Source: Zhongshania sp. (GTDB lineage Bacteria > Pseudomonadota > Gammaproteobacteria > Pseudomonadales > Spongiibacteraceae). From it: 64,000 bases of DNA. The translations under genes were made by a program, and so were the position numbers. A model generated the notes under the pieces. The model saw nothing but the letters and a program-made list of their open reading frames with translations, was not told where the DNA came from and did not search any database. Location of the stretch: assembly GCA_018066965.1 (NCBI GenBank), contig JAGPVP010000083.1, positions 34,307 through 98,306 of the forward strand, read 5' to 3'. This document shows positions 21,532 to 31,136 of this stretch, one piece after another; position 1 is the first letter of the stretch, and the number at the start of each line of letters is the position of its first letter.

Positions 21532-24071
21532 CAGCCCTTGTCTCCCGCTTCTGGTCCCAATGGTTTAATCAGTAAAATGAGCTTTGGCAGCAACAGCATA
21601 GCGCCCAATAAAGCGGCAAGCATCGCGAGTCCAGTCAACAAACCGAAGTAGATACTGGGCGTGAAATTAGACAACGCCAAAATCGAAAAGCCAAAGACGA
21701 TAATGATGGAGGTGTAATACATAGCCTTACCGATGCTGGCATGACTGCGGTACATGGCCGCAAGGTAATTGCGATCGTGGGCAAACTCTTCCTTAAAGCG
21801 ATGAACATAATGAATGGTGTCATCCACACCAATACCCACGGTAATCGCCGCAATAGTGATGGTCATCATATCTAGTGGTATACCCACCAAACCCATACCG
21901 CCCAATACCGCGCCTGCAGCAAGCAGGTTTGGGGTCAGCGCGATAAAGGCCAAACTCAAGGAGCGGAACAGCACCACGAACATGGCTAGAATTGCCACAA
22001 ACACCGCACTTAAAGTCATAATTTGAGAGGTAAACAGGCTTTGCAGCATATTGTTATACAGCACCAACATACCCGTGAGATGAACCTGCTCTGGCTCAAA
22101 ACCCAAGTCGTCAATCAAGTGCGCGCGAATATCGGTTAATAACTGCTGACGGTGCAGCGTGCGACTGGTTTCTTTCACCCGCACACTAATACGTACCTGA
22201 TCGACCTCGGCAGATAAATACGGATCAATCAATATTGACGTAATCGACTCTGGCAGCGAACGCTGAGCTAAGGCCAATTGCAGATCATCAACATTGCCCA
22301 TCACGATCTGCATCACCTCGTAGAAAGTCGCCAGAGACAGCACCTTACCGGTCTCAGGCAAGCCATCAACGTACTCGTGCACTGACTGAATACGCTTCAT
22401 ACCGGCAACCGTAAACCATTCACTCTGCGACGCGCCCCTGCCACCACCAAAGTCGTCGCCGCCAAAATCATCACCGAAGTCATCGCTAAAATCGTCGGCA
22501 AAATCATTGCTAAAATCATCTGTCGCGGCAGCGGGTTTAGCTGCAACCGGCTTGGCTTTAGGCAAATCTAAAATGATATCTAGCGGAATAGTGCCACCCA
22601 ACTCAGAGTCGATAGTCTCCATGCCCTGATAAATTTCAGTGGTGTCATGGAAATAATCAATAAAGCGGTTTTCTACTTTTAGCTGGGTAATCCCCCACAC
22701 GCTTAGTATTAGCAAGCCCGCCGAGACAACTAAGATTGTTTTGCCGTAGTGCTCGGTCGCCGCTGCAAAATAGCGAGTAAAGGTAGCTGAATCGTCATTT
22801 CCGCCTTTTTCTTCGCGCGGCTTTAGGATCATAAGTACACAAGGTAAAACGATAAACGTCATCGCCAATGCGGCTAGCACGCCGATCGTCATCATCCAAC
22901 CAAAATCGATGACTGGCCGAATACCACTTACTACTAAAGAAGCAAACGCCACCAAAGTCGTCAATGAAGTGTAAATACAGGGGCGCAGCATTACGCCAAC
23001 CGTTTGGGATACCAAAGTAAATTGATCCGCATTCGGCTGTGCCGCGGCATACTCGCGAAAACGCACTACCAAATGGATGGTGACCGACAGGGTAATAATT
23101 AGTAGCAAGGCCACGAAATTGGCGGAAATAACCGTTAAATGCCAGTCTAAAAAGCTGAGTAAGCCCAACATAAATGTCACGGTGAGCACGCAGGTCGACA
23201 GCGGTAATAGCATCCAGCGCCAGCTGCGGAAAATAGCGACTAATAGCACAACGATAAAAAGCAAAATACCCGTGCCGAATACACGTAAATCACTTTTCAC
23301 AAAGTCGATCATATCCACGGCAATCATCGGCACGCCGCCGAGAAACACAGTCGCATCGCCACGGTAGTCTTTAACGATATCCCGCGCCTTGGCGACCAAG
23401 TCTGCCTGCCGCTCATGCGCCTCGCTAGTGTAATCGGCAAAGGTTTTCTCAAGCGTAGCGAGCTCGTCGTGTTCTGCGCTACTTAACTCATTATTTGCCG
23501 CCTTTGCACGCAGTGCATCGCGCTCATTCAGCAATTGGTAATAACGCTCATCGCGCTTGAGGTTAACCTGAATCGCGGTGGTAGTGCCGTCAACGCTAGT
23601 TAGTAATGATTTATAAATTGGGCTACTCGCCAACTCTCTTTTTACTTGTTCGATATCAATTCCCGGCGTACGCAGAGTCGGAATATCGCCAGCCGTGACT
23701 TGGCTTAGCGACACTCGCGGACTTTGCAGCAAGGGGATATCGAGAATAGAATTCACCGACGAGACGTTGGGCAAGGTTGCCATGCGGCCGCGCAGCTCAT
23801 CGAGGGTGTTTAACTGCTCAGGAGCAAAGAGGTCGCCGTTGGGCTGATAAGTGACGAGTAAAAAGTCTTCCGAGCCGTAGCGCTTACTAATTTCGCGGTA
23901 GTACTCCAGCGAGGTGTCGCCCTCTAGCACCAGCGCATCTGCAGACGCGTCCATTTTCATGGAGGGAATATACGTTGCCAACCAGCCTATACCGACCAGC
24001 AATAACACCATCACCCAGAATGCATTTTTTAAAACAATGCGTTGATACAATGAAAACAGCGCCGCAGCCAT
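21531..24071 (-). CDS. MMPL/RND-family exporter with Asp-Phe repeat loop
   Basis: 846-residue inner-membrane transporter of the RND superfamily with two homologous halves, each one helix plus a large periplasmic loop plus five helices. The proton-relay motif GIGVDDTIHYVHRF is in the second half. The second periplasmic loop carries an unusual acidic repeat at residues about 514-544 (repeated DDF units, then Gly-rich), directly before ASQSEWF. Substrate is likely a lipid or hydrophobic compound as in HpnN/MmpL relatives, but this is inferred. It is cotranscribed with the LON-domain gene and 96 bases downstream of ubiX. It is a paralog of the genes at 52117 and, more distantly, 58651. Confidence 0.88.
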   Translation of the reverse strand: MAAALFSLYQRIVLKNAFWVMVLLLVGIGWLATYIPSMKMDASADALVLEGDTSLEYYREISKRYGSEDFLLVTYQPNGDLFAPEQLNTLDELRGRMATLPNVSSVNSILDIPLLQSPRVSLSQVTAGDIPTLRTPGIDIEQVKRELASSPIYKSLLTSVDGTTTAIQVNLKRDERYYQLLNERDALRAKAANNELSSAEHDELATLEKTFADYTSEAHERQADLVAKARDIVKDYRGDATVFLGGVPMIAVDMIDFVKSDLRVFGTGILLFIVVLLVAIFRSWRWMLLPLSTCVLTVTFMLGLLSFLDWHLTVISANFVALLLIITLSVTIHLVVRFREYAAAQPNADQFTLVSQTVGVMLRPCIYTSLTTLVAFASLVVSGIRPVIDFGWMMTIGVLAALAMTFIVLPCVLMILKPREEKGGNDDSATFTRYFAAATEHYGKTILVVSAGLLILSVWGITQLKVENRFIDYFHDTTEIYQGMETIDSELGGTIPLDIILDLPKAKPVAAKPAAATDDFSNDFADDFSDDFGDDFGGDDFGGGRGASQSEWFTVAGMKRIQSVHEYVDGLPETGKVLSLATFYEVMQIVMGNVDDLQLALAQRSLPESITSILIDPYLSAEVDQVRISVRVKETSRTLHRQQLLTDIRAHLIDDLGFEPEQVHLTGMLVLYNNMLQSLFTSQIMTLSAVFVAILAMFVVLFRSLSLAFIALTPNLLAAGAVLGGMGLVGIPLDMMTITIAAITVGIGVDDTIHYVHRFKEEFAHDRNYLAAMYRSHASIGKAMYYTSIIIVFGFSILALSNFTPSIYFGLLTGLAMLAALLGAMLLLPKLILLIKPLGPEAGDKG

Positions 24072-24167
24072 GCCAAACCCTCAATAAGCCGTTTCTTACC
24101 AGATTGCATATACACGCATCCGGTCCTTTTTTAAAATATTCGCTACTTGCGCAGCCTAAAAACTCAG

Positions 24168-24770
24168 CTACTCGCCCCAACGCGGCAATAAAGTTTGCTC
24201 TATGCCGAGGTGATCGAGAATACGTGCCACCACAAAATCGACCAGATCAGCCACGCTTTGCGGCTGCCGATAAAAGCCCGGCGACGCCGGCATAATAGTC
24301 GCGCCCATTTGCGTCAAGCTGAGCATGTGTTGCAAATGAATTGCCGATAAGGGCATTTCTCTTGGCACCAGTATAAGCTGGCGGCGCTCTTTGAGTGCGA
24401 CATCAGCCGCGCGTTCAATTAAATTATTACTCGCGCCGCAGGCAATGGCAGACAATGTACCCGTACTCGCCGGACACACCACCATTGACGATGGCGCCCC
24501 GCTGCCAGAGGCTACCGGCGCCATCCAATCTTCTGGGCCGTGCACCTTAAGTTGCTCAGGGGTGCAAGAAAAACGCTCACATAAATAAGTTAACAAGACA
24601 CTTGGCCGCGCAGGTAAAGGCTGATCGGTTTCAGTTGCGACAACCAGCAGCGCAGCCTTAGAGATCATAAAGTGCACTTCGCAACCCGCACCGAGCAAAC
24701 ACTCTAATAAACGCAGACCGTATTGCGCACCCGACGCGCCCGTCATGGCAAGGGTGACTGCCTTCTTCAT
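24168..24770 (-). CDS. ubiX: Flavin prenyltransferase UbiX
   Basis: Makes prenylated FMN, the cofactor of the UbiD decarboxylase in ubiquinone synthesis. 200 residues with the flavoprotein start [30 protein letters not shown], the REMPLS loop and the terminal [13 protein letters not shown]. The ATG overlaps the mpl stop by four bases, a common arrangement. Confidence 0.96.
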   Translation of the reverse strand: MKKAVTLAMTGASGAQYGLRLLECLLGAGCEVHFMISKAALLVVATETDQPLPARPSVLLTYLCERFSCTPEQLKVHGPEDWMAPVASGSGAPSSMVVCPASTGTLSAIACGASNNLIERAADVALKERRQLILVPREMPLSAIHLQHMLSLTQMGATIMPASPGFYRQPQSVADLVDFVVARILDHLGIEQTLLPRWGE

Positions 24771-26149
24771 TCAGCCTGCTCCCACCGAGCTCGCAAGGCT
24801 TTAATAACGCGCTGATGCACGCCACCAAAGCCGCCATTACTCATAATAACCAAATGATCACCTTCTTTTAGCGACGTCACCAATTCACGCACGCTCGAAT
24901 CCAAGTCGGTGCTCAAGCGCGCTGGCACGTGGCTATCAGCAATGACTGAGTCCAAGGACCAATCCAAACCCGGTGGCTGATACCAAATCACCTCATCTGC
25001 ACATGCTGTGGCTGGCGCCAGTCGATCTTTATACACTCCCATACGCATGGTATTGGATCGCGGTTCAATCAGCGCCACAATTCGCCCGCTATTCACCCGT
25101 CCCCTCAAGCCCTCTAAGGTAGTCGCTATTGCTGTGGGGTGGTGCGCAAAATCATCATAAACCGCGATACCGGCAACCGTAGCTAATAATTCCATGCGCC
25201 GTTTTACGCCGCGAAACTGACACAGTGCGGTGATGCCGTCTTTTGGTTGCACGCCAATATGATGCGCCGCAGCAAGTGTTACCAGCGCATTGCTAATATT
25301 GTGGGCGCCGGTATGTGACCACGTTACCCGCCCCTGCAACAACCCCCTATAAAATACATCAAAAATAGAGAAATCATCGCTTTGCGCTTCGGCCTGCCAG
25401 TCGGCAAGCTGGCCTCGATGACTGCTCACCTTCTCGACCTCACTCCAACAGCCCATTTCAAGCACTGCATCCAATGCCGGCTCGGAGGCAGGCACAATAA
25501 TGCGACCAATCGCAGGCACTGTGCGCACCAAATGGTGAAACTGACGCTGAATAGCCGCCAAATCATCAAAAATATCGGCGTGATCAAATTCTAAGTTATT
25601 GAGAATGGCAGTATAAGGACGGTAATGAACAAACTTAGAGCGCTTATCAAAAAAGGCGCTGTCATACTCATCCGCCTCAATAACAAAGAAGTCAGTCCCA
25701 CCAAGACGAGCAGATAAACCGAAATCACCCGGCACCCCACCAATCAAAAATCCTGGCTGAAAACCGCAATCTTCCAGCACCCACGCCAACATACTGCTAG
25801 TCGTAGTTTTGCCGTGAGTACCCGCGCACGCTAACACCCAGCGGCTTTGCAAGACATTATCGCTCAGCCACTGGGGGCCAGAGGTATAGGGAATACCTCG
25901 GTTCAAAACGTGCTCTACCGCGGGATTACCCCGCGACATGGCATTGCCAATAATGACGAGATCAGGCTCAGGAGATAAATGCGCAGGATCGTAGCCTTCC
26001 ATCAGGGTAATGCCCTGCGCTTCAAGCTGGGTGCTCATTGGCGGATACACATTGGCATCAGAGCCCGTAACGGTATGCCCCAATTCCCGCGCGAGAATGG
26101 CCAAGCCGCCCATAAACGTACCGCAAATACCCAATATATGTAGGTGCAT
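24767..26149 (-). CDS. mpl: UDP-N-acetylmuramate:tripeptide ligase (murein recycling)
   Basis: Joins recycled L-Ala-gamma-D-Glu-mDAP to UDP-MurNAc. 460 residues of the Mur ligase fold: the start [17 protein letters not shown] aligns with E. coli Mpl, [12 protein letters not shown] is the P-loop, and [12 protein letters not shown] is the C-terminal motif. Oddly, the start codon lies only ten bases after a strong terminator-like hairpin and no Shine-Dalgarno sequence fits between, so translation may be leaderless or start on an unusual transcript. Confidence 0.96.
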   Translation of the reverse strand: MHLHILGICGTFMGGLAILARELGHTVTGSDANVYPPMSTQLEAQGITLMEGYDPAHLSPEPDLVIIGNAMSRGNPAVEHVLNRGIPYTSGPQWLSDNVLQSRWVLACAGTHGKTTTSSMLAWVLEDCGFQPGFLIGGVPGDFGLSARLGGTDFFVIEADEYDSAFFDKRSKFVHYRPYTAILNNLEFDHADIFDDLAAIQRQFHHLVRTVPAIGRIIVPASEPALDAVLEMGCWSEVEKVSSHRGQLADWQAEAQSDDFSIFDVFYRGLLQGRVTWSHTGAHNISNALVTLAAAHHIGVQPKDGITALCQFRGVKRRMELLATVAGIAVYDDFAHHPTAIATTLEGLRGRVNSGRIVALIEPRSNTMRMGVYKDRLAPATACADEVIWYQPPGLDWSLDSVIADSHVPARLSTDLDSSVRELVTSLKEGDHLVIMSNGGFGGVHQRVIKALRARWEQAE

Positions 26150-26159
26150 AAATTAAAAC

Positions 26160-26183
26160 GCCACACAGAAAATTCTGTGTGGC
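26160..26183 (-). terminator. Strong terminator hairpin between porin and mpl
   Basis: GCCACACAGA at 26160-26169 pairs perfectly with TCTGTGTGGC at 26174-26183 (loop AAAT). On the minus strand it is followed by GTTTTAATTT and then at once by the mpl ATG. It most likely terminates the porin transcript. Confidence 0.75.
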
Positions 26184-26244
26184 ATGGTATCACCGCTATC
26201 GCGCCAGCTCTACGCTAACGCGGTGGTCTTAACAAAGTGAAGGC

Positions 26245-27492
26245 TTAGAAGTTTGCGCTAAAGCTTAGCCAAAGCTTTTGAGTGTCAACCAAGTTTAAAC
26301 CGCCGCCGTTAAACGGACTGGAATCACCGGCACTGTAGCTGGCATAACGCAATTCAGCAGAGTACGGCCCCCAGCCTTTACCCACAAATCCCCCAAATTC
26401 AGAACCGAGATCGCTGCTGCCAGCGGCGTTATCCTGATCGGAGCTAAAGTCATGGTAGGCCAGCTGCCAAGTTATTCCATATGCAGCACCAGAAACCGTC
26501 AAGTAGGCGTCGTTAAGGCCCTCACTAATATTACCCAAGCCCTTGTTCACAAAATTATCTGCCCAGCCTTGGAACTTAAACAGCGTTGCTAAAGGTGTAA
26601 TGAAAAACCCATCGTCGTCTGCGCTTAAGGCTTCATAACCCAGCCCAATCACCACTGGCGCTACCTTAATGTTTGCCTCGGCTAGCATATAGTCCGCAGT
26701 GTAATCCGCGGGATTGTCCCCGGCACTTTCCTGGGTCGCATACTCAAGGTTATACGCGACGATGCCAGCCTTACCCTGCCAGCGCACACCATAGGTATCT
26801 GTGTCCATGCGCTTAAAACCAGCAAAGTTGTCGTCGGTTTCCAGCAAATAGGCGTAGCCCGTTAAACTACCGGCAGTAAAGGTGTAATTGGCGTTGATTA
26901 AATGCGAATCCATCTCGGTATCGCCTACTACGCTATCTTCTCCAAAAATACGATTCACATTTGAAATATGAGCGTAAGTAAACTTGAGCTTATCAATACT
27001 GCTATTCGCAACGGTAAACGCATCATAGGTTTGTTCATTTTGACGCCAACCAACGTGCCCCACAAAACGGTGATTATCTAAAGTTAAACGCTGGCGCCCG
27101 TATTTAAATTCCGTATCCCAATTTTTGTAGGCCACAAATACTTGATTCACTTCCGTGCCAACGGGGTCTGCTATCAAAGGCTCGGAAACATTGCCATTAA
27201 CTCCGTCGTTTGAACTACCCGTGAAATTACTCACGTCGTCCATTTCGATAAAACCGGAGAAACCCTGATACGTATCAGTTTTAAAGTTCAGACGTGTCCG
27301 CAGCGTTACCGCACTACCGGTATTTTCTCCGGCGGCCATATCTTCCGTTACTGACTCATAACGCAAACGCAAATCCAAATGCACTTCACCACCAGAAAAT
27401 GCCTCATTACATGACTCAGCTGCAAGAGCAGTTTTGGTGCTACACAACGCACAGATAATGAGCAGTACTCGCGGAGAGTTACCAATATTCAT
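26245..27492 (-). CDS. Outer-membrane porin, alginate-export-domain-like
   Basis: 415-residue exported beta-barrel with signal peptide (cleavage near ALAAES) and alternating strand pattern ending in Phe (SFSANF), the usual outer-membrane signature. The segments VHLDLRLRYESV, TLRTRLNFKT and YGRQRLTLDNHRF resemble the alginate_exp/OprD-like porin group that AlgE typifies. The ATG at 27492 has a GAGG site; an upstream GTG at 27498 is less likely. The substrate is unknown. It is monocistronic, bounded by a terminator and a long AT-rich upstream region. Confidence 0.72.
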   Translation of the reverse strand: MNIGNSPRVLLIICALCSTKTALAAESCNEAFSGGEVHLDLRLRYESVTEDMAAGENTGSAVTLRTRLNFKTDTYQGFSGFIEMDDVSNFTGSSNDGVNGNVSEPLIADPVGTEVNQVFVAYKNWDTEFKYGRQRLTLDNHRFVGHVGWRQNEQTYDAFTVANSSIDKLKFTYAHISNVNRIFGEDSVVGDTEMDSHLINANYTFTAGSLTGYAYLLETDDNFAGFKRMDTDTYGVRWQGKAGIVAYNLEYATQESAGDNPADYTADYMLAEANIKVAPVVIGLGYEALSADDDGFFITPLATLFKFQGWADNFVNKGLGNISEGLNDAYLTVSGAAYGITWQLAYHDFSSDQDNAAGSSDLGSEFGGFVGKGWGPYSAELRYASYSAGDSSPFNGGGLNLVDTQKLWLSFSANF

Positions 27493-27681
27493 AAACACCT
27501 CAGAATTAAGTAGTCTTTCGCGCCATTATGTTGCGAGGTATCGCAAACCACTTGCTGTAAATAACTGGCACGCAGACGCAAAAGCAAAGAGGGGGCCAAA
27601 ATTGAAAAATATGTGCAACTAAATATTTAACACTTTAATATCAAATAGTTACAACTAAAAGATTCACACAAAATCATAATA

Positions 27682-27741
27682 TGCACCAACTTAGACCCAT
27701 CAAAAAATAAGCAAGTTTGATGTTGGTGCAAAAATGCACCA
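27682..27741. repeat. Triple TGCACCA dyad cluster upstream of the porin
   Basis: TGCACCAAC at 27682-27690 has an exact inverse copy GTTGGTGCA at 27722-27730, and the latter forms a perfect 7-bp hairpin with TGCACCA at 27735-27741 across AAAA. The half-sites resemble those of NtrC, but the orientation (TGGTGCA then TGCACCA) is opposite to the NtrC consensus. It may be an operator for the porin gene. Confidence 0.4.
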
Positions 27742-28193
27742 CTAGAACACACATAAAAGGCACGCTAGATTACAGGGCATAAACAATGCGCACTTATAGC
27801 TCAAGATTTAGGAGCCATACCGTCTATAGAAATTTTCCGGAAATTTGCAAAGGCATTTATAACTAGCCTGCACATAAACCAATTTGTTATTCCGATAACC
27901 GTCAACATTAATTTAATAGCGTCCACATCTTCGCAAATAACCACTATACGAAAGGGCGCAGAATTGAAGGTCGAAAGCCTTAAAAAAACGACAGCAAAAT
28001 ACTGTGTTCTCAGGTGAGAGCTAAGGGAAAGAAAGGAAAGAAGGTAGCTAACCTACTGGCGAAAAAGGCAGGCCTGTTTACCATGAACTATATGCAATTT
28101 TTAAAGGAGTTAATTAAACACACAATTTTATATTGTTATTAGTTTGATAATTACTAGGTATACAAATTGAGGCGGGCTGTATTTATAGATAAA

Positions 28194-28226
28194 CCGCCCG
28201 TTAAACTCCTTATCGTGCCCGGGCGG
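28194..28226 (-). terminator. Terminator-like hairpin after the cupredoxin operon
   Basis: CCGCCCG at 28194-28200 pairs with CGGGCGG at 28220-28226. On the minus strand it lies just beyond the cupredoxin stop and is followed by TTTATCTAT. CGGGC at 28173-28177 can pair alternatively with GCCCG at 28196-28200. Confidence 0.5.
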
Positions 28227-28244
28227 AATAATAGATAGACTTAA

Positions 28245-29039
28245 TTACTTAACAATAATTTTTCCTGACATTTTATCGCCGTGAATACCGCAAATATACG
28301 AATACTCACCAGGCTTATCAAAGATATGAGAGAAGCCCACATGCTGATGAAGCCTTGGGCTACGAACATCCCCCATTAGAATAATATGATTAGAGCCATC
28401 AAGGTTATTCCATGTAACCTCAGTGCCCGCCGTCACGGTCAACACCTCAGGGGAGAAACGCATAAAATCGACTATAGAAACAACATTTCCCGCTGCCTCT
28501 TTGCCAGCGGCATCAGCTGACACAACAACCGGACTTGGCGAGCCAATTTTCTTTATACCCGTCCCACTGCTTGCCGTAACTTTCTTTGGCACCGGCGTGG
28601 GCTTTGGCATCGACGCAGGCTTTGGTAGATTAGATGCCGCACCTGGGGCTGACGGAATTGAATGGGGCTGAGCCGAACCCGGCACCGGCATAGATTGTCC
28701 TCCCGCCCCCGTCACATTTATGACGCCCTTCATAGAGGAGTGCAGACCACACTGATACTTGTAACTACCTGGCTCAGAAAATACCTGACTGTAATCCGCG
28801 CCCTTACCGAGCCGATGGCTCTCTTTACCATCGATTAAAATAGTATGCGCGGAACCGTCAAGATTTTCCCAAACGACACTTTCACCGGGCTTAACATTGA
28901 CGACCTCAGGACCAAACTTATAATTTTTAATTTCAACTTTAGTCGAGTTACCTCCCGCTAATACATCCGACGATATCGCGGCACCTAAAAACATTGTTAA
29001 CGCCGCCAGCAGTGTGTAGAGACAATAATATTTTTTCAT
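28245..29039 (-). CDS. Exported double-cupredoxin protein
   Basis: 264-residue periplasmic protein: signal peptide (cleavage near residue 28), two plastocyanin-like domains (about 32-110 and 186-264) and a Pro/Ala-rich linker between. Each domain has a complete type-1 copper ligand set: H65, C97, H100, M103 and H218, C250, H253, M257. The ATG at 29039 has an AGAGG site; the upstream extension to 29084 is not needed. It is the last gene of a five-gene redox cluster and is expected to carry electrons in the periplasm. Partner and direction are unknown; a copper-storage role is an alternative. Confidence 0.86.
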   Translation of the reverse strand: MKKYYCLYTLLAALTMFLGAAISSDVLAGGNSTKVEIKNYKFGPEVVNVKPGESVVWENLDGSAHTILIDGKESHRLGKGADYSQVFSEPGSYKYQCGLHSSMKGVINVTGAGGQSMPVPGSAQPHSIPSAPGAASNLPKPASMPKPTPVPKKVTASSGTGIKKIGSPSPVVVSADAAGKEAAGNVVSIVDFMRFSPEVLTVTAGTEVTWNNLDGSNHIILMGDVRSPRLHQHVGFSHIFDKPGEYSYICGIHGDKMSGKIIVK

Positions 29040-29100
29040 AAAAACCTCTGACACTACGCTCATCACAATTATATGTGCGAGCATAGCGTTGATTAGAAAA

Positions 29101-29997
29101 TTACTTTTTCTGACGCGAATTACGCATACGGTTAGTACGCCAAGTCATCCACACGCCAGTTATGGAAAGCAGCACTGCCGCAACACCGACAAAATTAATT
29201 AAAGTCGTACCCATGGCCCCGAACAATCTGCCACTGTGTAAATCAATTAATACCTGTTCAAGTGCAACAGTAGGATGAGAAAACGGCTCAACATCAGTTT
29301 TAGCTTCGTCCGACAAATTTGCCAAGGCTGACCAAGTAACTTGATCAGGAGAATCAAGTTCATTCCAAGTTAGCCCGTCTTCAGTAATATAGGTATTCTC
29401 GCCTTGCAGGGCGAGATACGAACGACCATCCCGTTCTAACAAACCCAAACTACGAATATGACCCACCGGCAGCATATACCCGCTTTGCTCCTCAATAACC
29501 GCACCCTCAGGAGATAGCAAAGTTAACTTGTCACTGGTTGCAACATACAAAATCTCACCTAGCGAGTTGTTAACATCTACAAAGCCGAGCGGCGATGCAA
29601 TATGTTGTTCCAATGCAATATCATCTAATACGGTATTTTCCGTAGTAGTGACCAACCAATGATCACCGGAGCGGAAGCCACTTTCTGGAACCTCCGCATG
29701 AAGACCATACATCGACATTAGTACAATCGAGTTAACTCTAATCGCGTCTAAACCCATGCTGACACTTTGGTTAAGTAAAACACCACTAAAGCCGAGCCAA
29801 CCCATGAATATAAAAGCAAATAAACCTATACGCTGATGCCACTTACGTAACAACATCGAAACATTAAGCTTAGGCTTGCTGGTAGACGGCTTTTTAAGCG
29901 CATTCACCACTGCCTTTCGCTTCACTGGCGCCTCCCCAAGCGCAGAGGATCTAAGATCTTGTACTTCGTCAGCTCGAAGTGCATTTTGATCACGCAT
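29101..29997 (-). CDS. PepSY-type inner-membrane protein
   Basis: 298 residues with a charged cytoplasmic N-terminus, one membrane helix at about 57-76, a long periplasmic part and a second helix at about 262-283. H54 in KWHQRIGL and H254 in DLHSGRLFG match the conserved histidines of the PepSY-associated membrane family, possible haem ligands. A very good GGAGGT ribosome site precedes the ATG. Such proteins occur with extracytoplasmic flavoproteins and may pass electrons across or along the membrane. Here it sits between an FMN-binding protein and a cupredoxin. Electron transfer is inferred, not shown. Confidence 0.75.
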   Translation of the reverse strand: MRDQNALRADEVQDLRSSALGEAPVKRKAVVNALKKPSTSKPKLNVSMLLRKWHQRIGLFAFIFMGWLGFSGVLLNQSVSMGLDAIRVNSIVLMSMYGLHAEVPESGFRSGDHWLVTTTENTVLDDIALEQHIASPLGFVDVNNSLGEILYVATSDKLTLLSPEGAVIEEQSGYMLPVGHIRSLGLLERDGRSYLALQGENTYITEDGLTWNELDSPDQVTWSALANLSDEAKTDVEPFSHPTVALEQVLIDLHSGRLFGAMGTTLINFVGVAAVLLSITGVWMTWRTNRMRNSRQKK

Positions 29998-30018
29998 ATT
30001 ACCTCCGTAAAACCGATT

Positions 30019-30615
30019 TCATTTTTCAACCAATGAATCTAAAGTGATCGCAGTACGCGCCATGCGCTTCATCATATCTACCGACAAAGTTGCACCTGTA
30101 ATATTGTCCACGGGCTTATCCAAGTTGTTACCCGCCGCCTTCGACCCGTTAATCTGATTCAGGAACGATGGCTCTGCAACTTGCTCACCGCGAGATTCTC
30201 GATAAATTAAGACTTTTGATGACTCCACAACACCATTGTTAACAACAAAACCGCTAGTTGTTGGTACGTATCCTTCTTTACCAATGTCATCAAAAACCCA
30301 AACCGTTTTATCGCCATTTTCCCAGTAACGAATACGCTGCTGAGGAAACGATCTATTAAATACCGCAGCAATCTTTCTCTGCGATTCGGCGTTTAATACC
30401 AACAGTTTTGGCGCAGGCACCTTGCTATTAAATACCTCTCCAAGAAAAACCTCTGGCGTCTGAAAGGTTTTGTAAAGCTCAAACGCTTTAACTGACATCG
30501 AACATAGTAATGCCAACATCAAACCTGTTAGCAAAACTACGACCCTAGACTTTGGGGCAAGAATAGCGGCATCTGTCGATGCCGCCTCGCCCGTTTTTTC
30601 ATATTGATAAAGCAT
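30019..30615 (-). CDS. Membrane-anchored FMN-binding protein with covalent-flavin motif
   Basis: 198 residues: an N-terminal membrane helix (about 27-45) and a periplasmic FMN-binding domain of the RnfG/NqrC/NosR type. The motif D170-N-I-T173-G-A-T176-L-S fits the ApbE flavinylation consensus, so T176 should carry FMN through a phosphoester bond. No apbE gene is visible in the window. An AGGAG site supports the start. It is 21 bases upstream of the PepSY gene and 18 after the globin gene, so the three are surely cotranscribed. Confidence 0.84.
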   Translation of the reverse strand: MLYQYEKTGEAASTDAAILAPKSRVVVLLTGLMLALLCSMSVKAFELYKTFQTPEVFLGEVFNSKVPAPKLLVLNAESQRKIAAVFNRSFPQQRIRYWENGDKTVWVFDDIGKEGYVPTTSGFVVNNGVVESSKVLIYRESRGEQVAEPSFLNQINGSKAAGNNLDKPVDNITGATLSVDMMKRMARTAITLDSLVEK

Positions 30616-30633
30616 GCGCTCTCCTAGTGCTTA

Positions 30634-31098
30634 TTAACGAGTTACAATCGCGTGTTTGTAAGGAGCCAAACCAGCAATCATTAAGTTACAAGCCTCATAA
30701 GTAAGCTGTATCCGCTCACAAGAATTGTAAGCCGCCTCAACAACAGCATTGAACTGAGTTACAGTAATTGCCAAGTCAGAATGTGCAGCCGCCATACTAG
30801 CCCCCTGATACTCGACGTCATTTCCGCCAAGCACAACCTGCAAAAACTGCGTATTTAGGAAGATTTGCCTTTCGATATTCCCAAACTCCCGAAATACATG
30901 ATTAATTCGGTTGTCTAGCATGATGTAGTAAAAAAGACCCTCCACCCAATTGCGAACACCTTCAGGACCACCAAATTGCTCTAGTGCATCACTGTCTATT
31001 GGCGGGTAAGTTTTAGTCTTACCTGATTCCGAAAAACTAGGACTTGCCGCCACACACAGTACAAATGTCATCGCGATAGTACGAAATACATGTTTCAT
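30634..31098 (-). CDS. Exported group 1 truncated haemoglobin
   Basis: 154 residues with a Sec signal peptide (cleavage near SFSES, residue 22) followed by a 2-over-2 globin. Family features are FGGPEGVRNWVEGLFYYIM with tyrosines 57-58 near the B10 position, LGGNDVEYQGASM, and the proximal histidine H106 in AAAHSDLAI. Most truncated haemoglobins are cytoplasmic; this one should act in the periplasm. NO or oxygen chemistry fed by the neighbouring flavin and copper proteins is a reasonable guess. It contains extra cysteines (CERIQLTYEAC) that could form a disulfide after export. Confidence 0.85.
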   Translation of the reverse strand: MKHVFRTIAMTFVLCVAASPSFSESGKTKTYPPIDSDALEQFGGPEGVRNWVEGLFYYIMLDNRINHVFREFGNIERQIFLNTQFLQVVLGGNDVEYQGASMAAAHSDLAITVTQFNAVVEAAYNSCERIQLTYEACNLMIAGLAPYKHAIVTR

Positions 31099-31136
31099 AA
31101 TTCTCTCCTGAAAATCAAAAATTATCTTAAATACAC

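Larger units (their letters stand above)
27499..28244. other. AT-rich intergenic region upstream of porin
   Basis: Long gene-free stretch. It should hold the porin promoter on the minus strand and the 3' end of the cupredoxin operon. The visible structures are the TGCACCA repeats at 27682-27741 and the GC-rich hairpin at 28194-28226. A 42-codon Lys-rich open frame from a GTG at 28014 has no recognisable similarity and is not called. Confidence 0.6.

Noticed and set aside
27564..27582. TGGCACG sequence as a sigma-54 promoter
   Set aside because: The -12 element is absent at the correct spacing and no gene lies downstream on that strand.
27682..27741. NtrC site upstream of the porin
   Set aside because: Half-sites face the wrong way and spacing does not fit GCACCA-N3-TGGTGC; kept only as an unassigned dyad.
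28014..28142. 42-codon Lys-rich open frame from a GTG
   Set aside because: No ribosome site and no recognised similarity; it lies in an AT- and purine-rich gap and is likely chance.
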